From: a virus
Length of the DNA: 42,625 nt
Reading direction: 5' to 3' (one strand)
Virus record (IMG/VR): IMGVR_UViG_3300036045_000028
Location: 1 to 42,625 of that record
In this document: piece by piece, positions 20,932 to 28,700 of the stretch
Layout of the letters: every line of letters starts with the position of its first letter
Position numbering within the stretch: position 1 is the first letter of the stretch
The notes under the pieces: model-generated
Database searches by the model: none
What the model was told of the DNA's origin: nothing
Seen by the model: the letters and a program-made list of their open reading frames with translations, nothing else
Position numbers and translations under genes: made by a program

Positions 20932-21519
20932 ATGGATATTCTTTACGGACAGGGCCATCCTGATACAGTCAAACGCAACTTTAAAGCAACATACATTCCT
21001 CCTGCGGCTATTGGCGATTCTTCGGCGGCTGCCGGGACATTTACGGTGGCAGAAGCAAACGCACTGGCCGGTGCAGGCGTAACTAATGCCGACCTTGTAA
21101 AGCTTCGTTCTATAACTGTGCCTGCCGCTACGGTTAACCTGTTAGCGAATACTGATAGGGCCGTTAAGGTGAAAGTCGTTGCACTGGCTGCGGTGGATAC
21201 CGCTGGCGGTGTTTTTGCGTGGTCTCCGGGTGCGGCGGCGATTATTCAGAGGGTATTTCTGGACGTAACCACCAAGTCAACCGGCGCGTGTACTGTTGAT
21301 GTTGGTGTTGCTGCCAACGCCACTACATTGAGCGATATTTTGCTGGATGGCGTAGACGTTGGAACTGCTGCCGGTCTTTTTGACAATATCACGGAGAAAG
21401 GCACGAACGGCAGATCGCGTCAGCGTTGCGGCGCAACTCAATATGTGACGGGTTCTGTGGCGTCCGGTGCGTCTGCCGGTATTGTAGGCAATGCCTACAT
21501 CGAATATATCTTGATTTAA
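20932..21519 (+). CDS. 195-residue beta-rich virion protein (decoration or head fibre candidate)
   Basis: TAGGAGGTGAATTT precedes ATG 20932. After a short N-terminal segment the sequence is alanine-, valine- and threonine-rich with repeated strands (V-K-V-K-V-V-A-L-A, C-T-V-D-V-G-V-A, Y-V-T-G-S-V-A-S-G-A-S-A-G), as in capsid decoration or fibre proteins. It lies between capsid and tail adaptor genes. The exact location in the particle is unknown. Confidence 0.6.
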   Translation: MDILYGQGHPDTVKRNFKATYIPPAAIGDSSAAAGTFTVAEANALAGAGVTNADLVKLRSITVPAATVNLLANTDRAVKVKVVALAAVDTAGGVFAWSPGAAAIIQRVFLDVTTKSTGACTVDVGVAANATTLSDILLDGVDVGTAAGLFDNITEKGTNGRSRQRCGATQYVTGSVASGASAGIVGNAYIEYILI

Positions 21520-21532
21520 CGGAGGTGTAAAA

Positions 21533-21946
21533 ATGTTTAATGTTAACCATAAGGGTAATGTAATCGTAAACGTTACCACTGTAAACGGTAGTAAAACCGT
21601 TACCCCGGCAGCCATGACCGGCATTAAGCGCGGTCAGACGTTGGTTGCAACTGGTGTGCCTGCAGGCGCATATGTTGACCGGGTGGATACTACAACTATC
21701 GAAATAAGCGCAGCGGCCACCGCCAGCGCGACTGTTTCCGGTAGATTTGATACCCTGCCTGACGTTGTACTTGGCATCCCGGTTTATAAGTATAAGGGTG
21801 CATTTGCTGCAGACTATTCGACCCTTGGCCTCCCTACGCCGCCGTATGACTTTGCGCTGGCTGTCACCTATAACACCGATGACACCAATAAAGTCCGGTT
21901 GTATGTCTATGCATTTGGCGCATGGAAATACGAAGAGTTGAGCTAA
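21533..21946 (+). CDS. 137-residue beta-rich virion protein
   Basis: CGGAGGTGTAAAA precedes ATG 21533. Strand-rich sequence (G-N-V-I-V-N-V-T-T-V, Q-T-L-V-A-T-G-V-P-A-G, T-I-E-I-S-A-A-A-T-A) is followed by a tyrosine-rich end (V-R-L-Y-V-Y-A-F-G-A-W-K-Y). Likely a second head-surface or immunoglobulin-like virion protein, from composition and position. Confidence 0.58.
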   Translation: MFNVNHKGNVIVNVTTVNGSKTVTPAAMTGIKRGQTLVATGVPAGAYVDRVDTTTIEISAAATASATVSGRFDTLPDVVLGIPVYKYKGAFAADYSTLGLPTPPYDFALAVTYNTDDTNKVRLYVYAFGAWKYEELS

Positions 21947-21984
21947 TACTTTCCCAGCCAATCCTCCTGAAAGGAGGGGAAGAG

Positions 21985-22045
21985 ATGAAGCGTCGGCGCT
22001 AAATAAAAAATGGGGGCGGTCCTGGTGGACCGTCCTCTCCCTTTT
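21985..22045 (+). terminator. Five-codon mini-frame and terminator after the decoration genes
   Basis: AAAGGAGGGGAAGAG leads to ATG 21985 and the five-residue frame M-K-R-R-R (stop 22000-22002). Then GGGCGGTCC (22014-22022) pairs with GGACCGTCC (22027-22035) around TGGT, followed by TCTCCCTTTT. The hairpin is a clear terminator or processing site; the mini-frame may only be a ribosome-binding leftover. Confidence 0.55.
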
Positions 22046-22059
22046 GTGGAGGTGTTATT

Positions 22060-22752
22060 ATGACCGGACAAGAGATTTTAAACCAAGCTGCAAATATAAT
22101 CAAACGGCAAGACCTGGACAGGACCTTGTTGCTGTTCTTTGTTAATACGGTCCGCAGAGCGGTTTTGCGGGATAAAAAGGTAAAGAGATTCTATAAATAT
22201 CAGACCAACGTCACCCATTCCAGCGGCGTTATTGATATGACCGCACAGAAAATAAAAAATCCCCGCAAAGTGGAATGGCAGTATGTCGACGCCGGAGCCA
22301 CTAAGCAGGTTTTGCTTGCGGAGGTATACTCCTATCAGCAGGCAATGGACTTGTATTCTTCCCTGACCGCTACCGGCAGTCCCACAGGGTATTTAGAATT
22401 AGGGACTTCAATGTATATCCTGCCAGTGCTGACTACAGGACAGATTAACATATATGGGGAGTTTTGGCTGGATGACATTGCGGATACGGCGCTCTCAAAT
22501 GATATCACAACCGTGGAAATACCAGACGCCTTGATTTACTTGGGCGCTGCTGAATACTTTGATTATCTCCAGGAGGCCGACAAGGCTGGTTACTGGCGCA
22601 AGAAGGGCCTGGCATTGGTTGACGCCTATATTGCTCAATGGAACGCCCAAGAGTTCGACACAACTGACGCATGGAGGCGGCAACCGTTTGGGCGGCATAT
22701 AACTCAACGGCGCAAAGCCACGACAAATGATCTTGAGAAAGGGAAGTGGTAA
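22060..22752 (+). CDS. Head-tail adaptor/connector protein (P22 gp4-like position)
   Basis: TGGAGGTGTTATT precedes ATG 22060. The 230-residue protein begins with helices (G-Q-E-I-L-N-Q-A-A-N-I-I-K-R and R-R-A-V-L-R-D-K-K-V-K), has a central beta region, and a C-terminal helix with a polar tail. The build and its place between capsid and nozzle genes fit the adaptor ring below the portal in short-tailed phages. Confidence 0.6.
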   Translation: MTGQEILNQAANIIKRQDLDRTLLLFFVNTVRRAVLRDKKVKRFYKYQTNVTHSSGVIDMTAQKIKNPRKVEWQYVDAGATKQVLLAEVYSYQQAMDLYSSLTATGSPTGYLELGTSMYILPVLTTGQINIYGEFWLDDIADTALSNDITTVEIPDALIYLGAAEYFDYLQEADKAGYWRKKGLALVDAYIAQWNAQEFDTTDAWRRQPFGRHITQRRKATTNDLEKGKW

Positions 22753-22754
22753 TT

Positions 22755-23789
22755 ATGACCTGGCCTACCATAGATGCTGCTACTCCGGCAGGTACTGATA
22801 AGATAAAATTCGGGGACGATCAGATTCGCTCCACCAAACAGCATATTATCGATGCAGCACAGGCAATATCAAATTATACAGCAGCGGGGACCACACCGGC
22901 ACTTAAGACTACTGTATGGACTACAGCCGGTCGGCCAAGCGGGGCTAATCTGGTGGATAGGGTTTCGGGATTCAACAGCAGCTTGGGCTGTACTGAATAT
23001 TACGATTTGGCAACAACCACCTGGAAGCCGTTGGGACTTTCTGCCACGGGTATTAACATGACCGGCGCAATAAATGAAGCTAAAGGTGCTGATATTGCTT
23101 CTGCCACTACCACTGATATTGGTGCGGCAACTGGTAATTATGTTGTGATAACCGGGACTACTACTATAACCGGACTGGGAACCGTACAGGCTGGCACAGT
23201 GCGCACTTTAAGGTTTACCGAGGCGCTTACGCTTACCCACAACGCTACAAGTCTTATTCTCCCCGGCGCAACAAACATAACTACGGCTGCAGGCGATGCG
23301 GCGGAGTTTATCAGTTTAGGCAGTGGTAATTGGGTTTGTGTGGCTTACCAGCGGGCTTCGGGAATAATTCTGGGTGTGAATTTGGCTTCTGGTGCCGAAG
23401 CAATTGCAGGTACAGAAGCGGTTAAAGTAATAACCCCGGCCACGCTGCGCAGTGGAGTTAATGCTGCAGGAACCGCGCCTATATATGCCTGTAGGGTGTG
23501 GGTTAACTTTAACGGCGTTACGGGCGCTATTAGGGCAAGCGGGAATGTTGCGAGTATCACTAAAAACGGTACGGGGGATTACACGGTAAATTTTACTACG
23601 GCTATGCCAGATGCTAATTATGCTGTAAATGTAACGGCAGATCGGGCAGGAACCGACACATCGACATATAGCGACCATAACTATTTTTCCTCTGGGACGG
23701 CAGTATCGGCTTCGGCGTGTCGGGTTTTCACGCAAGGAACAACGTCCTTTGCAGATTGTGTCGTAGTTTCTGTCACTATTTATAAATAG
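22755..23789 (+). CDS. Tail fibre/receptor-binding protein
   Basis: ATG 22755 follows GAAAGGGAAG. The 344-residue protein has a short N-terminal domain (W-P-T-I-D-A-A-T-P-A, a virion-binding type), a low-complexity beta-helix-like middle rich in T, A and G, and a C-terminal domain with C-R-V-W-V-N-F-N-G-V, I-R-A-S-G-N-V-A-S-I and Y-T-V-N-F-T-T-A-M-P-D-A-N-Y, a motif set I know from many phage tail fibre tips. It probably binds the host surface. Confidence 0.77.
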   Translation: MTWPTIDAATPAGTDKIKFGDDQIRSTKQHIIDAAQAISNYTAAGTTPALKTTVWTTAGRPSGANLVDRVSGFNSSLGCTEYYDLATTTWKPLGLSATGINMTGAINEAKGADIASATTTDIGAATGNYVVITGTTTITGLGTVQAGTVRTLRFTEALTLTHNATSLILPGATNITTAAGDAAEFISLGSGNWVCVAYQRASGIILGVNLASGAEAIAGTEAVKVITPATLRSGVNAAGTAPIYACRVWVNFNGVTGAIRASGNVASITKNGTGDYTVNFTTAMPDANYAVNVTADRAGTDTSTYSDHNYFSSGTAVSASACRVFTQGTTSFADCVVVSVTIYK

Positions 23790-23812
23790 CGGAGGGGCAA
23801 GGCGGTGTTGTT

Positions 23813-25738
23813 ATGCAACAAAAAGCGATTATGGCCCCGGATAAGGGGATAAACAAATATCTGCCCAAGAACCTTATAGATGACCGGGCTTGGGCTGACG
23901 GTGACAACGTGCATTTTGGCGTGGGGTATGTGGAAAAGGTCGGCGGATGGAAGAAGTTTCTCAATCATCCCTCTGCGTGGACTGCTAATACGGTTTATAG
24001 TGCAGGCGCTTATGTTGTGCCGACTATTGCAAACAACCGTGTTTATAAATGCACTACCGCTGGCACAAGCGGAGGAAGCCAGCCCACGTGGCCCACTACT
24101 GCCGGAGGAACCGTAACAGATGGCACAGTTGTTTGGACCGAGGTGGGGTTTAATAAATTATCAGGAACGTTGATGGTAATGGACAATTATTATAAATACA
24201 ACGGTGACGCCTTTTTAATAGCCATTACCACGACCACATTCTATGTTTACGACCCGAATAACAGGACTTTCAATGATAAGACCGGGGGAACTTTAAGTGG
24301 TTTAACCACTCGCCCGGTAGTGACGGAAAACGCTCAGAATTATTTTGTGTTTACCAATGGTGTTGACCCGGTGAAGTATTGGGATAGCACCTGGGCGGCA
24401 ATTGAGAATTTACCCGGATTGTGGCAACCGAATACTTGGCAGGCTACTACAGCTTATGTTGTTGGCAACTATGTTCGGCCTACAGTTGATAACAACTTAA
24501 TGTATCGTTGCACTACGGCGGGAACATCTGGAAGCAGCCAGCCGACCTGGCCGACTACCGGAACAGTGACGGATGGGACTGCGGTGTGGACTGTGGCCGG
24601 GACATATAAGTCTCAGGGTGATGTTGTTACGGTAAAGTGCCAGACGCTTCTGTATTTCCAAAACTTCCTTATTCTCGGCAACACCTCAGAAGATGGAAAT
24701 CCAAGGCCGCAGCGGGTAAGGTGGTCATGTTTAGGCGATATAACGGCATGGAAAAACGTCAGTGGGGATATAACCAGGCAGGAAGCGGGCTTTGGTGATC
24801 TTACCGACAGTGTGGACTGGGTGCAGGCGCTGCGTCCGCTGGGCAGCTATGTTGTGGCTTATAAGGAGCGCAGTATTCAGCTGTTAAATTATGTGGGCGG
24901 CACGACGATATGGAATAAATGGCCTGCCATTATCGGTGTGGGTGTCATAGGCCCCAAGGGCATGGTTGACCTGGGGGATGAGCACATTTTTATAGGCAAC
25001 GACAATATCTATTCGTTCAATGGCCGTGACCCGGCCATCGCCGGTGATGATATCGCCAAAGAGTTTTTTCGGACGCTGGACCCGGATAAGGTTGAACTTA
25101 TCGCGGGTTTCTTTGTTGAGGAAGTGCCAGAACTTTGGTTCGGTTATGTCAGTGTCAATAGTTCTAATGGATTACCTGACCGGGCGATAGTCTACAACAC
25201 CGATACAAAGGCCTGGTCTTTCCGCGACATGCCGATGCTGGCCTTTGGCTACTACAACCAAAAAGAAGAGGGCGTATGGGACAACGACGAAAAAACATGG
25301 GATTCCAATTCTACTGAGTGGGATTCCAGTGTCAACCTGGCGAATGCGCCGATAAATCTTGCCGGTGATTCGGCTGGTAATATTTATGTATTTCAAGGCC
25401 AAAACAAGGACGGCGCCGCGATAAGCAGTTCGGTGACTACAAAACTTTTCGACTTCAATGCGCCGCACTTGGTAAAGCGATTGATGCGGATTCAGTTTAT
25501 GATTTCCCGCGAGGGGCCGTATAACCTTCCGGTATATGTCGGCACCGCGGCCAACGTGGATGAGCCTATTACCTGGCACGGGCCGTACAACATGAGTTTG
25601 GACCGTACCTATCCGCCATGGATTGATGTTGATATTTCGGCAAGGTACCTGTGTTTGCGGCTGGGGACTACGAACGCCGATGAGCCGTTCAAGCTGACAG
25701 GATATATCATGTATTATCACCTGAGGGGGACGGCATAA
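23813..25738 (+). CDS. Tail nozzle/DNA-stabilisation protein (P22 gp10-like) with two carbohydrate-binding-like repeats
   Basis: A 641-residue protein from ATG 23813. The N-terminal M-A-P-D-K-G-I-N and beta-propeller-like repeats through the length (for example L-G-D-I-T-A-W-K-N-V-S-G-D, G-P-K-G-M-V-D-L-G-D) resemble gp10/nozzle proteins that plug short tails. Two copies of a 51-53 residue unit are inserted at residues 56-108 and 209-259 (W-x5-Y-x-x-G...V-Y/M-Y-K/R-C-T-T-A-G-T-S-G...Q-P-T-W-P-T-T), similar to chitin-binding-type CBM5/12 modules. They may help attachment to cell-surface glycans. Confidence 0.72.
   Translation: MQQKAIMAPDKGINKYLPKNLIDDRAWADGDNVHFGVGYVEKVGGWKKFLNHPSAWTANTVYSAGAYVVPTIANNRVYKCTTAGTSGGSQPTWPTTAGGTVTDGTVVWTEVGFNKLSGTLMVMDNYYKYNGDAFLIAITTTTFYVYDPNNRTFNDKTGGTLSGLTTRPVVTENAQNYFVFTNGVDPVKYWDSTWAAIENLPGLWQPNTWQATTAYVVGNYVRPTVDNNLMYRCTTAGTSGSSQPTWPTTGTVTDGTAVWTVAGTYKSQGDVVTVKCQTLLYFQNFLILGNTSEDGNPRPQRVRWSCLGDITAWKNVSGDITRQEAGFGDLTDSVDWVQALRPLGSYVVAYKERSIQLLNYVGGTTIWNKWPAIIGVGVIGPKGMVDLGDEHIFIGNDNIYSFNGRDPAIAGDDIAKEFFRTLDPDKVELIAGFFVEEVPELWFGYVSVNSSNGLPDRAIVYNTDTKAWSFRDMPMLAFGYYNQKEEGVWDNDEKTWDSNSTEWDSSVNLANAPINLAGDSAGNIYVFQGQNKDGAAISSSVTTKLFDFNAPHLVKRLMRIQFMISREGPYNLPVYVGTAANVDEPITWHGPYNMSLDRTYPPWIDVDISARYLCLRLGTTNADEPFKLTGYIMYYHLRGTA
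23978..24589 (+). repeat. Duplicated 51-53 residue glycan-binding-like unit in the nozzle gene
   Basis: Two copies of the coding unit lie at 23978-24136 and 24437-24589. Both contain C-T-T-A-G-T-S-G-(G/S)-S-Q-P-T-W-P-T-T and end in D-G-T-(V/A)-V-W-T. The protein match is much closer than codon-level identity would need, so the copies diverged while keeping function. Confidence 0.65.
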
Positions 25739-26358
25739 TGGCTATTGTCCAATTACCGCAAACACCGAATGTAGGGCCGGAAACGCCAAACGACCTTTGG
25801 AAGTGGTTGATTGAATTGGGGAACAGGATAAGGGCGCTGATTGATAAGGCCAATACTCCTATTGGCGCAACTGAACCAACGGCGCATGCCGCAACGCATG
25901 CCAGCGCAGGGAGCGACCCGGTTACTCCTGCGGCCATTGGTGCTGCTGCGGCTTCTCATGTTGGAGCTGCTCTTGGCACCGGGGTTCATCCAATGCCCAC
26001 CTATAGTGATGTTGGTGCAGCTGCTGCAACACAGCAATCATGGCAAGCCCCTACGCTGCTAAATAGTTGGGTTAACTATGGAAGCACTCTGGCAACCGCT
26101 GAGTATTACAAGGATAGCATAGGGCGTGTACATTTAAAAGGAACCGTTAAAAACGGAGTGACCACCTCGGGAACAACAATGTTCACTCTCCCGGCTGGAT
26201 ACAGGCCAAACGCTTTACTGATTTTTACTACCATTGGGGGTAGTAGTCATGTTTTATCGCGTGTAGATGTTGATAGTGCCGGTAATGTAATGTTCAACCG
26301 TGGCGGGGACAATGCTTATCTGTCACTTGATGGGATTTCGTTTCGAGCGGAGGCTTAA
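25738..26358 (+). CDS. 206-residue tail fibre-like protein
   Basis: ATG 25738 overlaps the nozzle stop (TAATG). The N-terminal domain (residues 1-45) with P-N-D-L-W-K-W-L-I-E-L-G-N-R-I-R-A-L-I is helical, followed by a low-complexity A-A-T-H-A-S-A-G-S-D-P-V linker often found in fibres, and a C-terminal beta domain (V-H-L-K-G-T-V-K-N-G, F-T-L-P-A-G-Y-R-P) typical of distal fibre tips. Probably a second fibre or fibre tip. Confidence 0.66.
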   Translation: MAIVQLPQTPNVGPETPNDLWKWLIELGNRIRALIDKANTPIGATEPTAHAATHASAGSDPVTPAAIGAAAASHVGAALGTGVHPMPTYSDVGAAAATQQSWQAPTLLNSWVNYGSTLATAEYYKDSIGRVHLKGTVKNGVTTSGTTMFTLPAGYRPNALLIFTTIGGSSHVLSRVDVDSAGNVMFNRGGDNAYLSLDGISFRAEA

Positions 26359-26359
26359 T

Positions 26360-26698
26360 GTGAAAATATTCGAAATGCTTGTTGACTATTGCCGCCGCGT
26401 CCCAAAGACGATAACACCGGAACAGCTTGTAAGCCTGATTGAGAACAATCACTTCATTGTGGAGGATGATTGTTTTATTATTTTTGCAGCCTCGTTTGAC
26501 GAAATGCGCATTCTGTGTCCCTATGCTCCTCTGGGCAAGTCCATCGAACCACTGGGACGCAGGCTGGAGCAGATGGCCAAAGACAGGGGATTTAAGCGTA
26601 TCAGTATTATTACTGATCGTGGTGAAGCCTTTGGGCGCAAGTTCAAAGACTATAGCCCGGTGGCCGTTGTTTACGAGAAAAATCTGGAAAGGGAGTGA
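26360..26698 (+). CDS. 112-residue alpha/beta protein between fibre and ejection genes
   Basis: GTG 26360 follows GAGCGGAGGCTTAAT. The product alternates helices and strands (D-D-C-F-I-I-F-A-A-S, G-F-K-R-I-S-I-I-T-D-R-G-E-A-F-G-R) as a small alpha/beta fold, with an R-G-E-A-F-G-R-K segment. It is cytoplasmic-looking and not clearly structural. An acetyltransferase-like fold is conceivable, but key motifs are not clear. Unknown. Confidence 0.55.
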   Translation: MKIFEMLVDYCRRVPKTITPEQLVSLIENNHFIVEDDCFIIFAASFDEMRILCPYAPLGKSIEPLGRRLEQMAKDRGFKRISIITDRGEAFGRKFKDYSPVAVVYEKNLERE

Positions 26699-26702
26699 TA
26701 TA

Positions 26703-27443
26703 ATGGGCGATATATTCGGGGGAAAACAAAAATCCACAACTACGACAGAACCGTTTTCCGGTGCGCAAAAAGCACTGTACGAAGCTTTTCAGCCATATGT
26801 ATTTAACCGCGTGACCAATCCACGCAAATACACTGGCGACTTAACTGCAGACATGACCGACACGCAAAAACAGGCCATAGATAATTTAAGGGTTGGGGCG
26901 AACAATTCAATTATCAAAGACTACGCTGCTGGTAGTTATGTTGACCCCATGAATAATAAATATGTGCAGGATATGGCTAGTGTAATTACACAGACCGGGA
27001 AAGACGCCTGGGGCGAACAAGGTAAGCAGGTTAACTCCTTATTCAATAAAAACTCCTTCTGGGGCGGCAGCGCCCACCAAGACCAACTTGCCAAAACCGC
27101 CAAAGATATTAACCAGACCACCCAAAACGCTATCGCCGGTCTGTATAAAGACGCCTACGACACTGGTGTTAATCAGATGCTACAAGCTAAAACGGCGCAA
27201 CAGAGCGCTGATAATGCTCTTCTTAATGCCGGAAACACCGAATACGGCATACAAGATGCTGAGTTAACCCGTAAATATGAGGCATGGCTTAAAGAGCAGG
27301 GCCTGTCTGATAATGACATTGCAATGTATCTGCAGTATCTTGGCCTTGGTAAAAACCCGACGCAAACGCAAACGACGAAATCGAGCGGATTAGGCGGTGT
27401 AATGGGATCGCTGGCCGGTGGATGGGCGAGCACTTGGGGGTAA
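26703..27443 (+). CDS. Ejection (internal virion) protein, small
   Basis: GGGAGTGATATA precedes ATG 26703; a longer frame extends back to 26439 but overlaps the previous gene. The 246-residue protein is helical with Q- and A-rich stretches (Q-Q-S-A-D-N-A-L-L-N-A-G-N) and glycine-rich ends (S-S-G-L-G-G-V-M-G-S-L-A-G-G). It is the first of three consecutive genes that look like ejection proteins, which leave the head with the DNA and form a channel through the envelope. Confidence 0.62.
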   Translation: MGDIFGGKQKSTTTTEPFSGAQKALYEAFQPYVFNRVTNPRKYTGDLTADMTDTQKQAIDNLRVGANNSIIKDYAAGSYVDPMNNKYVQDMASVITQTGKDAWGEQGKQVNSLFNKNSFWGGSAHQDQLAKTAKDINQTTQNAIAGLYKDAYDTGVNQMLQAKTAQQSADNALLNAGNTEYGIQDAELTRKYEAWLKEQGLSDNDIAMYLQYLGLGKNPTQTQTTKSSGLGGVMGSLAGGWASTWG

Positions 27444-27462
27444 GAAGTGGGGGGTGTGAGGT

Positions 27463-28695
27463 TTGAACGATTTTAACAACGCTTTTATAGGGGCTTATCA
27501 AGCCGGGCTGCAGAGACGATGGGCAGAAGAGCAAGAAGCAAAGCGACGCAAAGAACAAGAGGATGAGGGAAACTCCTTGAAAAGCCTTATTCTTGGAGAG
27601 TTTGACCGCCGCAACCAAGCCATTATGGCCCCAAAGCAGCAGGCCGTTGATACCCATGCGCAAAATGCTCTTAGCGCAATGTTGGAGAATAGCGCATGGG
27701 GTACAGGCGAAGACTTAACCGATGAACAAAAGCAAGCCTATGCCCCTATAGGGCAGGCTAATTTTGAAAAGGCCAAAGCGCTGCAGACTGACTATAACCT
27801 TGCTAATTCAGTATTTGGCCCCGGTTTTGTCGAATCGCTCAATAAAATGGGTGGTGCGCAGTTTGCGAAGGTGCTGCCGTATGTTATGCAGCTTGACCAA
27901 AACCGAGTGGGGGATTATCAGCAACAGCAGAAGGTGCGGCAGTATAATGATGCTCTGGACGGGCTTGACCCCGAAACACAAGGACGGGCAAGGGCTCTAG
28001 CCGCTGGAGTGCCAGCGGCGGCGTTTAGGGAGAATAAACCTTTCTCTGTTGCGCCCGGAACAATGATACAAGACACCAAGACCGGGCAGTGGACGCAAAT
28101 AGGCACAGCGCCCAAACAAGAATTATCGGCATATGAAAAATACAAGATTGATAATGGCTTGGTTGAAGGACGTGGTGGCGGTTCCGCAAGTGATCGCCGG
28201 TCTAAAGAAGCCATGTTTAGATGGGCGAGCGGATACGATACTGTAGCTACCGATCAAGTTGATTGGCAAGGAAAGCCCATAACGACCCGCAAGCAACGCG
28301 ATCCACAACTTGCGGCAGCACTGGCGGCTGAATTAGGGTATGTTTCCCAGAACACTGACCAGCCGCAAGCAGGGCAACAACAAGCCATTATTGGGCAACT
28401 TCAAGCTGGAATAAACGCTGATTTGCAATCTGGAAAAACTAGGGAAGAAATAGCAGCTAAAATAATGGAAGATGCAGAAGTATTGAGGCAAAACGGCATT
28501 GACCCACAAAGGGTAATTGATAGTATACCAATGCCACAGGCGGCAGCTGCACCTAAGACCACTACCGCTCAATACATGGGTGAAACGGTTCAAGGGGCTC
28601 CGGTTGGTTATACGCCACAATTACCACAGCAAAATTATACCGCCCCTGGGGAAGACGAACAGATAGAGGCTTGGAGAAGAGTGTTGCGGAGGTGA
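27463..28695 (+). CDS. Ejection (internal virion) protein, medium
   Basis: A 410-residue protein from TTG 27463 (GGGGTGTGAGG upstream). It begins N-D-F-N-N-A-F-I-G-A-Y-Q-A-G, then is helical and glutamine-rich throughout, with charged heptad-like regions and Q-Q-Q-K-V-R-Q-Y near residue 155. This composition and position match the second ejection protein of short-tailed phages. No enzymatic motif was found. Confidence 0.62.
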   Translation: MNDFNNAFIGAYQAGLQRRWAEEQEAKRRKEQEDEGNSLKSLILGEFDRRNQAIMAPKQQAVDTHAQNALSAMLENSAWGTGEDLTDEQKQAYAPIGQANFEKAKALQTDYNLANSVFGPGFVESLNKMGGAQFAKVLPYVMQLDQNRVGDYQQQQKVRQYNDALDGLDPETQGRARALAAGVPAAAFRENKPFSVAPGTMIQDTKTGQWTQIGTAPKQELSAYEKYKIDNGLVEGRGGGSASDRRSKEAMFRWASGYDTVATDQVDWQGKPITTRKQRDPQLAAALAAELGYVSQNTDQPQAGQQQAIIGQLQAGINADLQSGKTREEIAAKIMEDAEVLRQNGIDPQRVIDSIPMPQAAAAPKTTTAQYMGETVQGAPVGYTPQLPQQNYTAPGEDEQIEAWRRVLRR

Positions 28696-28700
28696 TTTGA

